From: Mycoplasmatales bacterium
GTDB taxonomy: Bacteria > Bacillota_I > Bacilli_A > Mycoplasmatales > Metamycoplasmataceae
Direction of reading: 5' to 3'
NCBI GenBank assembly: GCA_013215715.1
Contig: JABSQT010000001.1
Location: forward strand, 124,001-188,000
DNA: 64,000 nucleotides
The position numbers were made by a program, and so were the translations under genes. Below are positions 20,953-30,345 of the stretch, piece by piece. The notes beneath the pieces were generated by a model that saw only the letters and a program-made list of their open reading frames with translations, ran no database searches and was not told the origin of the DNA. The stretch's first letter is position 1. Every line of letters starts with the position of its first letter.

Positions 20953-22063
20953 AATTTTATTAATAGATGGAAACTCACTTACGTATAGGGGATATTTTGC
21001 AACTGCATTTTCAAGAGCAGGTATTTTAACAACATCAGATGGGATTCCAACTAACGCAGTTCTTTCTATGAATAATATGCTTTCAAATATAATTTACACA
21101 GAGAGCCCAACTCATATTTTAATAGCATTCGATGCTAAGAAAAAAACAAGAAGACATGAAATATTCCCTGGTTATAAAGGGGGACGTTCAAAAACTCCGC
21201 AAGAATTAATCCAACAATTCCCAATAGTTAAAGAAATGATTGAAAAAATGGGAATAAAATGATATGAAGTTGAGGGTTGAGAAGCGGATGATATTATAGC
21301 TACTATTGCAAAGCAATCAAGTAAAGCTGGACATAGGGTTCAAATACTTTCATCCGATAAGGATTTACTTCAATTAGTAGATGATAATATTGAAGTATTA
21401 TTTAATAATAAAGGTGTTAGAGATCTTAGTGTTATTAATAATCATAATTTCTTTGAGTCACAAGGGCATTTTCCTAATCAAGTTCCAGATATAAAAGGTT
21501 TGGTTGGTGATGTGTCTGATAATTTACCAGGAGTTAAAGGTATAGGTATTAAAGGTGCTAATAAATTATTAGAAAAATATGGCACAATAGAAAATATTTA
21601 TAGGAATATAGAAGAAATTACAGGAGTTACTCAAACAAAACTTATTAATGATAAAGAAATGGCTATTATGTGTAGGGATATTGCAACATTGAAATTTGAT
21701 GTTAAAATTCCTTATACATTTGATGAATTAGCTTATAAGTTTAAAGTAACACAAGAATTAATTGATTTTTATAAAAGATATGAATTGAAATCATTAGTTA
21801 ATAAATTTTCTAAATACAAATTGAATACTTTAGATGAAGAAAATATAGCGGAATTACCAATGGAAGAATTAATTCCATTAGATATCCCTGAAATTGAGGA
21901 TCCTTTAATGGAAGAAATCCCGCCGTTAGACATTCCCACAATAAATGTCAATTCTTCGCAAGTGGAATTGCCCATCGAAAAAATTGAGGATGATATTTTT
22001 GAAGATGAAAATTCAAATGAAACAGAAGAGAATGAAATTAAATATAAAAATATAATATTTTAA
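20945..22063 (+). CDS. 5'-3' exonuclease (PolA N-terminal-type) with an acidic C-terminal tail
   Basis: 372 residues, homologous to the 5'-nuclease domain of DNA polymerase I but without polymerase, as in other Mollicutes. It removes RNA primers and flaps. Motifs: ILLIDGNSLTYRGYFA, FDAKKKTRRHEIFPGYKGGR, GWEADDIIATIA, ILSSDKDLLQLV, LVGDVSDNLPGVKGIGIKGA (metal-binding Asp and helix-hairpin-helix). Residues after about 295 form an unusual acidic Pro-rich tail with two imperfect copies of (E)EIPPLDIPxI-like sequence; ordinary stand-alone enzymes end near 290. The tail could be a docking segment. It is translationally coupled to dnaE. Confidence 0.93.
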
Positions 22064-22080
22064 AAGGCGCTGCCTTTTTT
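22062..22080 (+). terminator. Terminator of dnaE-exonuclease unit
   Basis: AAAAGGC / GCCTTTT with loop GCT and a T run that continues into the coaE promoter. Confidence 0.8.
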
Positions 22081-22082
22081 TA

Positions 22083-22097
22083 TATAATTTTTTTATG
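22083..22097 (+). promoter_or_regulatory. coaE promoter -10, leaderless
   Basis: TATAAT 22083-22088, 6 T-rich nt, ATG 22095. Confidence 0.7.
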
Positions 22098-22631
22098 ATA
22101 GCAATAATAGGAAATCCAAATGTTGGGAAAACAACTTTTCTAAGAAAATTAAATGAATACGGATATTCTACTTATGAAACTGATGCATGGGTATTAAAGC
22201 AATATAATGATGAACATTCAAGCATATTTAAAAGTATGGTTAATGAATTTGGAAAAGATATTGTTATTAACAAAAAAATTAATAAAAATGCATTAAAGAA
22301 ACTAATAAAAGAGAATTTTGATATTTTAAAGAAAATTGAAATGATAGTACACCCCTTTATAAAGAAGCATTTAGAAGAAAATAAATATGATTTTGTAGAG
22401 ATTCCAATATTAAAATGATCTCCTGTTAACTTTACCAATTTATTTGATATAGTCTTTAATTTGAAAGACTTACCCCCAAAAAATAAAATTAGTAATGTGG
22501 ATAACTTTTCTGATACGCTAATAGACACTAATAAAAGGGGTTTCAGGACATTTGATACTGTGGATATCTATGCTAAAAACATACAAAATATAGCTAAATT
22601 TTTAAAAAAATATGGCATTGCTCCTCGATAA
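22095..22631 (+). CDS. coaE: Dephospho-CoA kinase
   Basis: 178 residues, last step of CoA synthesis (3'-phosphorylation of dephospho-CoA). P-loop IGNPNVGKTTF sits at residues 4-14, then YETDAWV (substrate Asp) and IVHPFIKKHLEE, a typical CoaE HP motif. EIPILKW and the C-terminal TLIDTNKRGFRTFD segment are more divergent than usual. coaD, the preceding step, is at 49793. The exonuclease-coaE-dnaB-dnaI order resembles the polA-coaE-dnaB-dnaI order of Bacillus. Confidence 0.85.
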
Positions 22632-22681
22632 AACTATAATAGTATTACCACTTAATCAATGGCTTAAAATCGGAGGAAAAA

Positions 22682-23566
22682 ATGAATCAATATATAGTAG
22701 AAACTAATGAGCATATATCACAGGATGATTTGAGGAATATAAGAACACTATATTTACCAATTATTGGAAATAAAGCTGTATCTTTATATCACGCCTTAGT
22801 TGATGAAGCGATTGAAACTTTTAAAATAGATTTTAGACATATTTCGTCATTGATGAATTCACTTAAATTTAACCAAGAAGATTTATTATCAGCGAGAAAA
22901 ACTTTAGAAGCGGTAGGTTTAATAAGAACATATACACAACAAGAAAGATCTACATTTTTATTTGCTATTTCGAAACCATTAGATATCAAAAAAATGCAAA
23001 ACAATAAATTGCTTCTTAATAAATTAAAAAATGCTATTGGCGAAGTAGAATTAGAAAGAATCATTTTTGAAAATAAAACACAAACAATAGATAAATCAGG
23101 TTATATTGAAATTTCAGCTAAATATCATGAAATATTTGATATTGAACTTACTACTAAGATTCAAAAAACAACAGAAATTACAATTCCTTCATTTGAAAAT
23201 AAAGAAGAAGCTATTAAAGGGCTTTCTGCAGAATTATTTACAAAATTCCTTACAAATGATATTGCAGGACCTACATTATCAAGAACATTTGATACATTAA
23301 GAAGTTTGGGATTTTCAAATCAATCATTAAATATAATTCAAAATTATTCATTTGATGTAAATAATAAAATTGTGGCAAAATACGTTGAAACAATTGCTTA
23401 TGATTTTTATAAATCAGACATTACATCCTCAAATGATATTGAAAAAGAGTTGAAGAAAGCTTCGACTTCAAAAAAACATGAGGTTAATATACAATCAACT
23501 TCAGAAATCATCTCGGAAGGAGGGGATATGAGTTTGGATGAAATATTCTCAGACTTATTCTCGTAA
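22682..23566 (+). CDS. Replication initiation/helicase-loading protein, DnaB (Bacillus) type
   Basis: 294 residues, beginning MNQYIVETNEHISQDDLRNIRTLYLPIIGNKAVSLYHAL. This is the typical start of the Firmicute DnaB/DnaD-family loader, a winged-helix part at the N-terminus followed by DnaD-like helical repeats (AELFTKFLTNDIAGPTLSRTFDTLRSLGFS). In Bacillus, DnaB cooperates with DnaD and DnaI to load the replicative helicase, there named DnaC. dnaI follows 6 nt after the stop, strongly supporting the role. The helicase itself is at 30756-32090. Start ATG 22682 has a GGAGG site. Confidence 0.85.
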   Translation: MNQYIVETNEHISQDDLRNIRTLYLPIIGNKAVSLYHALVDEAIETFKIDFRHISSLMNSLKFNQEDLLSARKTLEAVGLIRTYTQQERSTFLFAISKPLDIKKMQNNKLLLNKLKNAIGEVELERIIFENKTQTIDKSGYIEISAKYHEIFDIELTTKIQKTTEITIPSFENKEEAIKGLSAELFTKFLTNDIAGPTLSRTFDTLRSLGFSNQSLNIIQNYSFDVNNKIVAKYVETIAYDFYKSDITSSNDIEKELKKASTSKKHEVNIQSTSEIISEGGDMSLDEIFSDLFS

Positions 23567-23572
23567 TCCATT

Positions 23573-24400
23573 ATGACAAAACAAGAAATTATAGATAAAG
23601 CTTTAGCCATTCCTCGTGTTGCAGCTAGAGTTTTGGAACTGAAAATAAACTTAGAACAATTAGAAAGTGGAATGATTATACTTTTAGAAATACTTACTGA
23701 ACAAGAGCAGGAGATAGAACCAAAATATATAACATCTTTTAATCTTGCGCCTGATGGATCATTGGTAATGTCTAAAATTCTTTCTGAAAGGGGTAAAAAA
23801 TTATCCATAAATGATAATATAATTACCCAAACAATGTCTCCTATTAATGAAAATATTAGTTTTGAAGATATGGATCAAACAAGAGAACGAATAGAATTTG
23901 GTTTATTTTTTAAAAAATTTAAGCAGGAAGTTGCACAAGAAACAAATCCTAAAGGTTTTTTCTTATATGGGAAAATGGGTATTGGTAAATCTTTTATCGC
24001 TCAAGCTATGGCTAATACTTTGGCAAAATCGGGACACAAAGTGGCATTTTTGAATGTTGCTGAACTTGTTTCTATAATTAAATCGAAATTTAAAACAGGA
24101 TACGAAGAATTTTTAGAGGATTTAAGAACTGTTGATTACTTATTTTTAGATGATATAGGTGCTGAAACAATAACTGCATGATTTAGAGATGATATTCTTC
24201 TTGGAATTTTATCAACAAGAATGAATAATAAAAAAACTACATTTTTTACGTCTAATTATTCTATGGAAGAATTAGAAAAAATAGAATCAAGAACACAGGG
24301 TGCAAAATACCCTGATAAAGCTAAATCGGCTAGATTAATGGAAAGAATAAAAGCGCTTTCAATATCAGTTTCAATTGGTGGTCCTAATCGTAGATACTAA
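23573..24400 (+). CDS. dnaI: Helicase loader DnaI (AAA+ ATPase)
   Basis: 275 residues. The N-terminal ~90 residues form the helicase-binding part; the Cys/His zinc residues of Bacillus DnaI are not obvious here. The AAA+ part has Walker A LYGKMGIGKSFIA at about residues 131-143, Walker B YLFLDDIGAE at about 188-197, and an arginine-rich end (SARLMERIKALSISVSIGGPNRRY). It delivers the replicative helicase to DNA with the upstream DnaB-type protein. TGA encodes Trp in TAWFRDD. The stop codon lies in the loop region of the terminator. Confidence 0.9.
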
Positions 24401-24413
24401 TAGTATCTTTTTT
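24392..24413 (+). terminator. dnaI terminator
   Basis: AGATACT / AGTATCT around AAT, then a T run. The stop TAA occupies the end of the left arm and the loop. Confidence 0.75.
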
Positions 24414-24424
24414 AATCAAAATAC

Positions 24425-24452
24425 TTGCTTTTTCTTTAAAAAATTGTATAAT
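24425..24452 (+). promoter_or_regulatory. gapA promoter
   Basis: TTGCTT (24425-24430), 16 nt, TATAAT (24447-24452). This is one of the few places with a recognisable -35 box, and it drives an about 80-nt leader. Confidence 0.6.
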
Positions 24453-24458
24453 TTTAAT

Positions 24459-24483
24459 GCAGTTCAAGACTGCAGTATACTGC
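24459..24483 (+). promoter_or_regulatory. Overlapping inverted repeats in the gapA leader
   Basis: Arms GCAGT (24459-24463), ACTGC (24469-24473), GCAGT (24472-24476) and ACTGC (24479-24483) permit two mutually exclusive hairpins, or a 12-bp perfect palindrome (24472-24483). It lies at or just after the transcription start. It could be a repressor operator or RNA control element. Confidence 0.5.
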
Positions 24484-24538
24484 CTTACAAGCACAATAAA
24501 CATTATAAAATTATAGAAAACTAAAAAAGGAAATTAAT

Positions 24539-25531
24539 ATGAAAAAAATCGCAATTAACGGTTTTGGTAGAATCGGACGTCTAGTATTTAGACAAATGAT
24601 TGAAAACAAAAACTATGAAATCGTTGCTATCAACGACTTAACATCACCTGCTATCTTAGCTCACTTGCTAAAATACGATACAGCACACGGAAACTTCAAC
24701 GGAACAGTTGAATCAACAGAAGACTCACTAATTGTAAATGGCCAAACAATTAGAATCTATGCTGAAAGAAACCCAAAAGATCTTCCATGAGCAGAACTTA
24801 ATATCGATGGTGTTGTTGAATCAACAGGATTCTTCGTTTCAAAAGAAGCATCAATGGCGCATATCGAAGCTGGAGCTAAAAAAGTTGTTATTTCTGCACC
24901 TGCAAAAGGTGACTTAAAAACAGTTGTTTACTCAGTAAATGAAGAAGTACTATCAGCAGATGATCAAATCATTTCAGCTGCTTCATGTACAACAAACGCT
25001 TTAGCACCAGTTGCTAACGTTCTAAATAAAGAATTCGGTCTTGTAAAAGGATTCATGACTACAGTTCACGCTTACACAGGTGACCAAGGTACTCAAGATA
25101 AACCACATAGTGATTTACGTAGAGCTAGAGCAGGAGCAATGAATATCGTTCCTACAACTACTGGTGCTGCTGTTGCTGTTGGTAAAGTTCTTCCAGAACT
25201 AAATGGTAAATTAGATGGTATTGCTGTACGTGTGCCAACAATTACAGGATCACTTGTTGACCTTGTTGTTGAATTAGAAAAAGATGTAACTGTTGCAGAT
25301 ATTAACAAAGCAATGGAAGCTGCTGCTTCAGATTCAATGGCTTACGTAGTTGACCCAATCGTTTCTTCAGATATCATTGGAGCTACACACGGAACTCTAT
25401 TTGATTCATTAATGACTAAAGAAATGTCAGTTGATGGTAAAAAACTATTCAAGATTATTACATGATATGATAATGAAAACTCATACGTTTCACAATACGT
25501 AAGAACATTCGATCACTTCATCAATTTATAA
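24539..25531 (+). CDS. gapA: Glyceraldehyde-3-phosphate dehydrogenase
   Basis: 330 residues, glycolytic enzyme that oxidises G3P with NAD+ and phosphate. The NAD site is [15 protein letters not shown], the catalytic Cys lies in [17 protein letters not shown] at about residue 150, and the catalytic His in [10 protein letters not shown]. The phosphate site is [34 protein letters not shown] and the end [19 protein letters not shown]. Codon use is richer in C/G than its neighbours, typical for a highly expressed gene. Monocistronic with its own leader and terminator. Confidence 0.98.
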
Positions 25532-25544
25532 TAGTTGATAAAGG

Positions 25545-25569
25545 AAAAATAGGCAATTGCCTATTTTTT
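25545..25569 (+). terminator. gapA terminator
   Basis: Perfect stem AAAAATAGGCAA / TTGCCTATTTTT followed by T. Confidence 0.85.
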
Positions 25570-25600
25570 GTTTCGTTCCTTTTATATTTTAAATATAAGT

Positions 25601-25615
25601 TATAATATATTTATG
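25601..25615 (+). promoter_or_regulatory. engB promoter -10, leaderless
   Basis: TATAAT 25601-25606, 6 nt, ATG 25613. Confidence 0.7.
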
Positions 25616-26164
25616 TGAAAATTTATAGTATCGGCATCAAAAAAAACAAATTGATTAAATACACATGCAAAAGAGGTGTGTTTTGTAGGTAGGTCAAATG
25701 TAGGTAAGTCTTCTCTTATTAATGCATTAGCTAATCAAAAAATAGCTAGAACATCTAACACGCCTGGGCGTACACAATTAATTAATTATTTTGAAAATGA
25801 AGATGGGAAAATGATCGTTGATTTACCTGGTTATGGTTTTGCAAAAATGCCAAAAAAAGAATTGAAAAAAATGTCTGAAATGGTTGAAGAATATTTTGGT
25901 GAGAGACGTCAGTTAATTATGACTTTTTGTCTAATTGATTCTAAGATAGGTATAACATCTGATGATTATGATATGTTTGAATATTTAGAAGCAGTAGGGC
26001 GTCCTTATTTTATTGTGGGTACAAAAGCTGACAAAGCTAAGCAAACAGAAATATCAAGTACTTTAAAACAAATTCATGAATTGGGAGTTGATTATTTAAT
26101 TACTTCAGCTTCAAAAGGTAAAAATATTAACAAGCTTAAAGCTGTTATTAAAAAAATATTTTAA
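25613..26164 (+). CDS. engB: Ribosome biogenesis GTP-binding protein EngB/YsxC
   Basis: 183 residues. Essential GTPase that assists 50S assembly. G1 is FVGRSNVGKSSLINAL at about residues 23-38, G2 region ARTSNTPGRTQLINYF, G3 DLPGYGF, G4 VGTKADK, G5 TSASKGK. The start MW reads TGA as Trp at codon 2. Monogenic, leaderless, followed by a terminator. Confidence 0.94.
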
Positions 26165-26170
26165 TATATT

Positions 26171-26193
26171 AAAAAACAAGGTATTTGTTTTTT
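26171..26193 (+). terminator. engB terminator
   Basis: AAAAAACAA / TTTGTTTTTT around GGTA, AT-rich but followed by T. Confidence 0.55.
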
Positions 26194-26410
26194 ATTTTGG
26201 CCAAATTATTATCTAATGAGATAAGTTTTTTACTTAGATAATTTTTAAATATATCAAATTTCTTATTTTTTTAAAAAAAGTGCATTTTTAGTTTTTAAAT
26301 TATTATTATTTCAACTTTTTAATCAAAATATTTTAAATTACAATTTTCTAAAATTTATTCCTATATAATATTATTGCTTAGCATTAAAATACAAATGAAG
26401 GAGAATAATT
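26194..26410. other. AT-rich intergenic region before the rhodanese gene
   Basis: About 215 nt of very AT-rich DNA. It holds an inverted repeat ATTATCTAA (about 26208) / TTAGATAAT (about 26235) and a TATAAT -10 near 26363 for the next gene, whose ATG has a GAAGGAG site. No DnaA-box cluster or reading frame is seen. Confidence 0.5.
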
Positions 26411-27028
26411 ATGAAAAATGAACCCGCATTATGAGTGCAAGAAAATGCAGAAAATATCGAATTGATTGATGTTAGAACACCTGCTGAGTTTGCAATGTCT
26501 CATGTTAAAGGGGCTATTAACATTCAAAAAGATGAACTGATTGCCAACCACGCCAAATATTTAAAAAAAGATAAAGAATATTATATTATGTGTGGTTCAG
26601 GTGGTAGATCACAATTTACTATTACAAGTCTTTTTTTACAAGGATATAATTTGACAAATGTAGCAGAGGGAATTAGTGGAATGGATCCATCAAAATTAAT
26701 AATGGAATTTAAACCTAAAACTAAACAAGATGGTAGATTAATTTTAAATCATTTAAAAAATACAAAAATGAACTTTATAATTATTTTTGCTGAAAATTGT
26801 GGAACGTGCGATATGTTAAAGCCAATTTTAGAATCATTAGATAAAAGATATAAAGATGTATCAACCACAGCTTTAAAAATCACTGATTATCAAGAAATAG
26901 CTAAACAAGAGAATGTTATTGGAACACCAACAACATATGCTTTTATAGGAGATAAGGAAGTATTTCATTTCAAAGGTTACCTTCCAGAAATAGAAATCTT
27001 AAAAAAGATACAAGAACACAATAAATAA
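26411..27028 (+). CDS. Rhodanese-thioredoxin fusion protein
   Basis: 205 residues in two domains. Residues ~1-100 are a rhodanese domain: ELIDVRTPAEFAMSHVKGAINI, and the active-site loop YYIMCGSGGRSQ with Cys at about 60. Residues ~105-205 are thioredoxin-like with AENCGTCDMLKPILESL (a CGTC redox site instead of CGPC) and the cis-Pro segment VIGTPTTYAFIG. No signal peptide, so cytosolic. Possible roles are sulfane-sulfur transfer or protein-persulfide reduction. The separate ThiI lacks a rhodanese domain, so this protein is one candidate sulfur donor, an inference. Confidence 0.85.
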
Positions 27029-27030
27029 AC

Positions 27031-27053
27031 AAATGCGAGTTTTCGCTTTTTTT
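27031..27053 (+). terminator. Terminator after the rhodanese-thioredoxin gene
   Basis: AAATGCGA / TCGCTTTT around GTTT, one mismatch, then T7. Confidence 0.65.
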
Positions 27054-27067
27054 ATTCAATGCAGTAG

Positions 27068-27156
27068 TTAAAATCATGTATTTTCTTGTTATAATACTTT
27101 ACGAGTAAGTAATTACTCCTTGGCAATAATGCCCAGAGACCAAAAGGAGGCCCAAT
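27068..27156 (+). promoter_or_regulatory. rpsF promoter and leader, candidate S6:S18 autoregulatory region
   Basis: TATAAT at 27090-27095 with a weak TTAAAA upstream. The ~55-nt leader holds two hairpins, around GTAATTAC (27110s) and TTGGC/GCCCA (27120-27135), then AAAGGAGG. Leaders of rpsF operons in many bacteria bind the S6:S18 complex. I did not confirm the known motif, so the regulatory call rests on position. Confidence 0.4.
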
Positions 27157-27579
27157 ATGGCTAAATATGAAATTATGCTAGTTCTGGACCCTAAAGCTGA
27201 CTCAGCAATCATTGAAACTCAAGCAAAAGAAGTTTTCGGTGGAGCGGCTGAAGTGAAAAAACTAGAAAATACAGATCTTGCTTATGAAATCAACAAATCA
27301 ATGACAGGACAATTTTTCCTGTTAACTGTTGAATCAGAAGGTTCAAACATTCAAGAATGAAACCGTAGATCAAATATTGTAAAAGAAATCTGAAGAAACT
27401 TAGTAATCAACTTATCTACAGAAGCTGGTTATGATAAACCATTTGTAGAAAACAAATTCTCTAAATACCCAAGACTTAGAAAAAAACAAGCTGAAAGAAA
27501 AGCTGCAATGGAAGCTCGTAGAGCTGAAAGAGCTGCTTATCAAGCTAGACAAAACACTTCTAAAACAGAGGACAAGTAA
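27157..27579 (+). CDS. rpsF: Ribosomal protein S6
   Basis: 140 residues (usually ~95-135). Small-subunit protein pairing with S18. It starts MAKYEIMLVLDPKADSAII and continues with LENTDLAYEINKSMTGQFFLLTVE; EWNRRSNIVKEIWRNLVIN contains two TGA-coded Trp. A Lys/Arg/Ala-rich tail of about 30 residues (RKKQAERKAAMEARRAERAAYQARQ) extends it, as in many mycoplasmas. rpsF-ssb-rpsR order is conserved across bacteria, and ssb overlaps by TAATG. Confidence 0.96.
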
Positions 27580-28046
27580 TGAATAAGGTTTTATTAGTAG
27601 GGAATTTAGTTAGAGATCCAGAAACATATCAAACAGCATCAGGAATTAAATATACAAGATTCACTGTTGCTATTAGTAGACAATTTGGAGAAGACCAAGC
27701 TGATTTTGTTCCTATTGTTGCTTGAAGACAAACAGCGGAATTTATCGAAAAATACCTAACAAAAGGTTCTAAAGTATCGGTTGAAGGAAGATTTTCTTCA
27801 TCTACATACAAAAACGCTGACGATGAAACAGTGACTCGTTATGAAGTTACTGCTGATAGAGTTCAATCTCTTGAATCAAGAGCGCAAAGAGAACAAAGAG
27901 CGGGACATGTTACAACAGAAGTTACACCTTCAATACAGCCCACTCCTCAACCAACTAATACAACACACGATTCATCAGTTCAAAAAGACGAGATAGCTCA
28001 AACAAAGGATGTTCCTTTAGACGTTCCTTGAGAGCTTGACTTATAG
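27579..28046 (+). CDS. ssb: Single-stranded DNA-binding protein
   Basis: 155 residues. The OB fold occupies about residues 1-105: NKVLLVGNLVRDPETYQTASGIKYTRFTVAISRQ, IVAWRQTAEFIEKYLTKGSKVSVEGRF. A flexible Gln/Thr/Pro-rich linker follows. The C-terminal tip reads DVPLDVPWELDL, acidic and hydrophobic but not the usual DDDIPF, suggesting an altered partner-binding tip. It lies between rpsF and rpsR as in B. subtilis, coupled by a 1-nt overlap. Confidence 0.95.
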
Positions 28047-28055
28047 GAGGCCAAA

Positions 28056-28310
28056 ATGGCAACATTTAATAGAAAACCTAAGAAAGTGGTAAGAAGAAAG
28101 AAACCATGTTTCTTCCACTTAGAGAAAATTAATTACATTGATTACAAAGATACAGAATTATTAGGAAGATTTATCAACAACCAAGGTAAAATTCTTTCTG
28201 CAGGTGTAACAGGTACTTGTGCTAAACACCAAAGATCTCTTTCTACAGCAATTAAAAGAGCTAGATTAGTAGCTTTATTACCATTTGTTAAAGAAAGAAT
28301 TAGACGTTAA
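28056..28310 (+). CDS. rpsR: Ribosomal protein S18
   Basis: 84 residues, basic. The core has [29 protein letters not shown] and [25 protein letters not shown], the S18 signature including KRAR. It binds with S6 in the 30S platform. It sits 9 nt after ssb with an AGGAGG site and closes the operon. Confidence 0.97.
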   Translation: MATFNRKPKKVVRRKKPCFFHLEKINYIDYKDTELLGRFINNQGKILSAGVTGTCAKHQRSLSTAIKRARLVALLPFVKERIRR

Positions 28311-28330
28311 TTAATTAAATTTAAATAAAG

Positions 28331-28356
28331 AGATAGTATATAATACTATCTTTTTT
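28331..28356 (+). terminator. rpsF-ssb-rpsR terminator
   Basis: Perfect 9-bp stem AGATAGTAT / ATACTATCT with loop ATA, then T6. Confidence 0.85.
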
Positions 28357-28368
28357 ATATCTTTGTTA

Positions 28369-28383
28369 TATAATTATTCTATG
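28369..28383 (+). promoter_or_regulatory. gdpP promoter -10, leaderless
   Basis: TATAAT 28369-28374, 6 nt, ATG 28381. Confidence 0.7.
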
Positions 28384-30345
28384 AATAGAAAACACAAAAT
28401 ATTTTTGCTAAGTTTATTAACTTTAGCAGCTGTAACATTAATAGTCGGAATGACATTGATTGGAACACAATTAACGGGTGGGAATAGATCATTATTATTA
28501 ATACTATTTACAACTATATCTATAGTTTCATTAGTTTTAGTTCTTGGTTCTATAATTGGAATAAGAAGACAAAGAGTTGAAATTAAAAAATCATTTGACT
28601 ACTATATAGAGGAATTAATTTCTTCATCTGGTATTGGTACAATTATTTTTAATAGTGAAGGTATTATTATTTGATCTTCAAAATTTATATCAGAAAGATT
28701 TAATAATAGATTGATTGGTAAAAATGTAGGGGATATTTCAAAAGAATTTCAAGATCACTATCACAACAATAAAACAGACTTTACATTTAAGCATAATAAT
28801 ATTTTTTATGAAGCAAGTATTATAACTAAATCAAACTCTATAATTTTAAGAGATGTAACTGAGAAAGCTTCTATTTTAGAACAATATAAAAATGAGAAAT
28901 CTGTAGTTGCTGAATTGGATATTGATAACTTTCAAGAATATCAATCATTATTACCTGAAGAAGAAATATTCGCAATTCAATCAACAATTATGAAAATGTT
29001 GGATTCTCTTGTTGAACAACATAATATTATTTATCGTCAGTATGTAAATGGTAAATTTATGATTTTTACAGATAGTGAAACATTAGATAAATTAATAAAA
29101 GATGAATTTTCAGTATTTACAAAAATTAATACAGCATTATCTATTAATGGTGTTAAATTAACTGTTTCAGTTGGTATTGGTGTTGGCTCAACATTACCAA
29201 ATGAATTAATGAGTCTTGCAAAAGAAGCAATTACTCAATCACAAAACCGTGGTGGTGATCAAGTTACCGTTGCATATCAAAATCAAGATTATAAATACTT
29301 TGGTGCGGAAACAGAAGCTGTTTCTTCATCGTCAAGGGTTAAAATTTCTCAAATTTCAAAAATTATTGTTGAAAGATTAAGCGATCCTAAAATTAAAAAT
29401 GTTATTGTTTATGGTCATAAATTTGCCGATCTTGATGCACTTGGTGCATCAAGAGGTATTGTAGAGATGGCAAGAGCATTTAATAAAAAATCATATATTG
29501 TTAATGCAACATTTGATAACACAACTAAAAAGGCTATTAAACAACTTGTTAAAAGTCCAAAAGAGTTATTTATTAAACCAACTCAAACTGAGAAATTTTC
29601 TAAAGCATCTACATTAGTATTTATATGTGATACTGCAGAACCTTCTCGTACTGAGGATTCAAATGCATTAAAAGGTTTTGAAGAAAGTAATATATTTATT
29701 CTTGATCATCATAGGGTTACTAAATTACCTGAGGGAATTCATAAATCACATACTTATGTAGATACAGCAGTTTCTTCAGCGTCCGAAATTGTTGCAGAGA
29801 TCATCCAATTTTCAAAAAGGAATATTAAAATTTCACATGAGACTGCTCAATTATTATTAGCTGGTATTTATCTAGATACAAAACAATTCCAAAAACAAGT
29901 TTCTTCTAGAACATTCGCTGCGGCTTCATGATTAGAATCATTTGGAGCTACAGCAAATGTTGCATCAAACTTATTAAAATTATCAGAAAGCCAAACAACA
30001 ACAATTAGAAAAATACTAACTGAATTAACAGAGGTCAAACCGGGATATTATTTAGCTACATATGATGGTGAGGCTGATTCGGATGTTATTTCTGTAGCAG
30101 CGGATGAAATTCTTAGAACAGAAGGAAGACGTGCAGCATTTGTTATTGCTAAAATTCCTGGTTCTAAATTATATAAATTATCAGCTAGATCAATAGATGT
30201 TAATGTCCAACTTATAGCAGAGAGAGTTGGAGGTGGGGGGCACTTCGCTGCATCAGCAGCAGTTTCAGAAGAGTCATTATCAATCTTTGCAGATAACCTA
30301 ATACAGGCGATTGTGAGTGTGAAAAATGAAAGTAATAATAATTAA
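28381..30345 (+). CDS. gdpP: Cyclic-di-AMP phosphodiesterase GdpP (YybT family)
   Basis: 654 residues, near the 659 of Bacillus GdpP. Two membrane helices (about 7-30 and 37-60) are followed by a PAS-like domain (~85-150) and a degenerate GGDEF domain (~170-300), where SQNRGGDQVTV replaces a signature for cyclase activity. The catalytic DHH/DHHA1 domains then follow, with YGHKFADLDALGASRGI, DTAEPSR and LDHHRVT. The end VGGGGHFAASAAV is the DHHA1 motif. It hydrolyses c-di-AMP to pApA. A c-di-AMP-responsive K+ system (ktrA/ktrB) is encoded at 51.3-53.7 kb. rplI overlaps its end by 20 nt. Confidence 0.93.

Noticed and set aside
26194-26410. AT-rich intergenic region as a replication origin
   Set aside because: No cluster of DnaA boxes, and dnaA/dnaN are not nearby.
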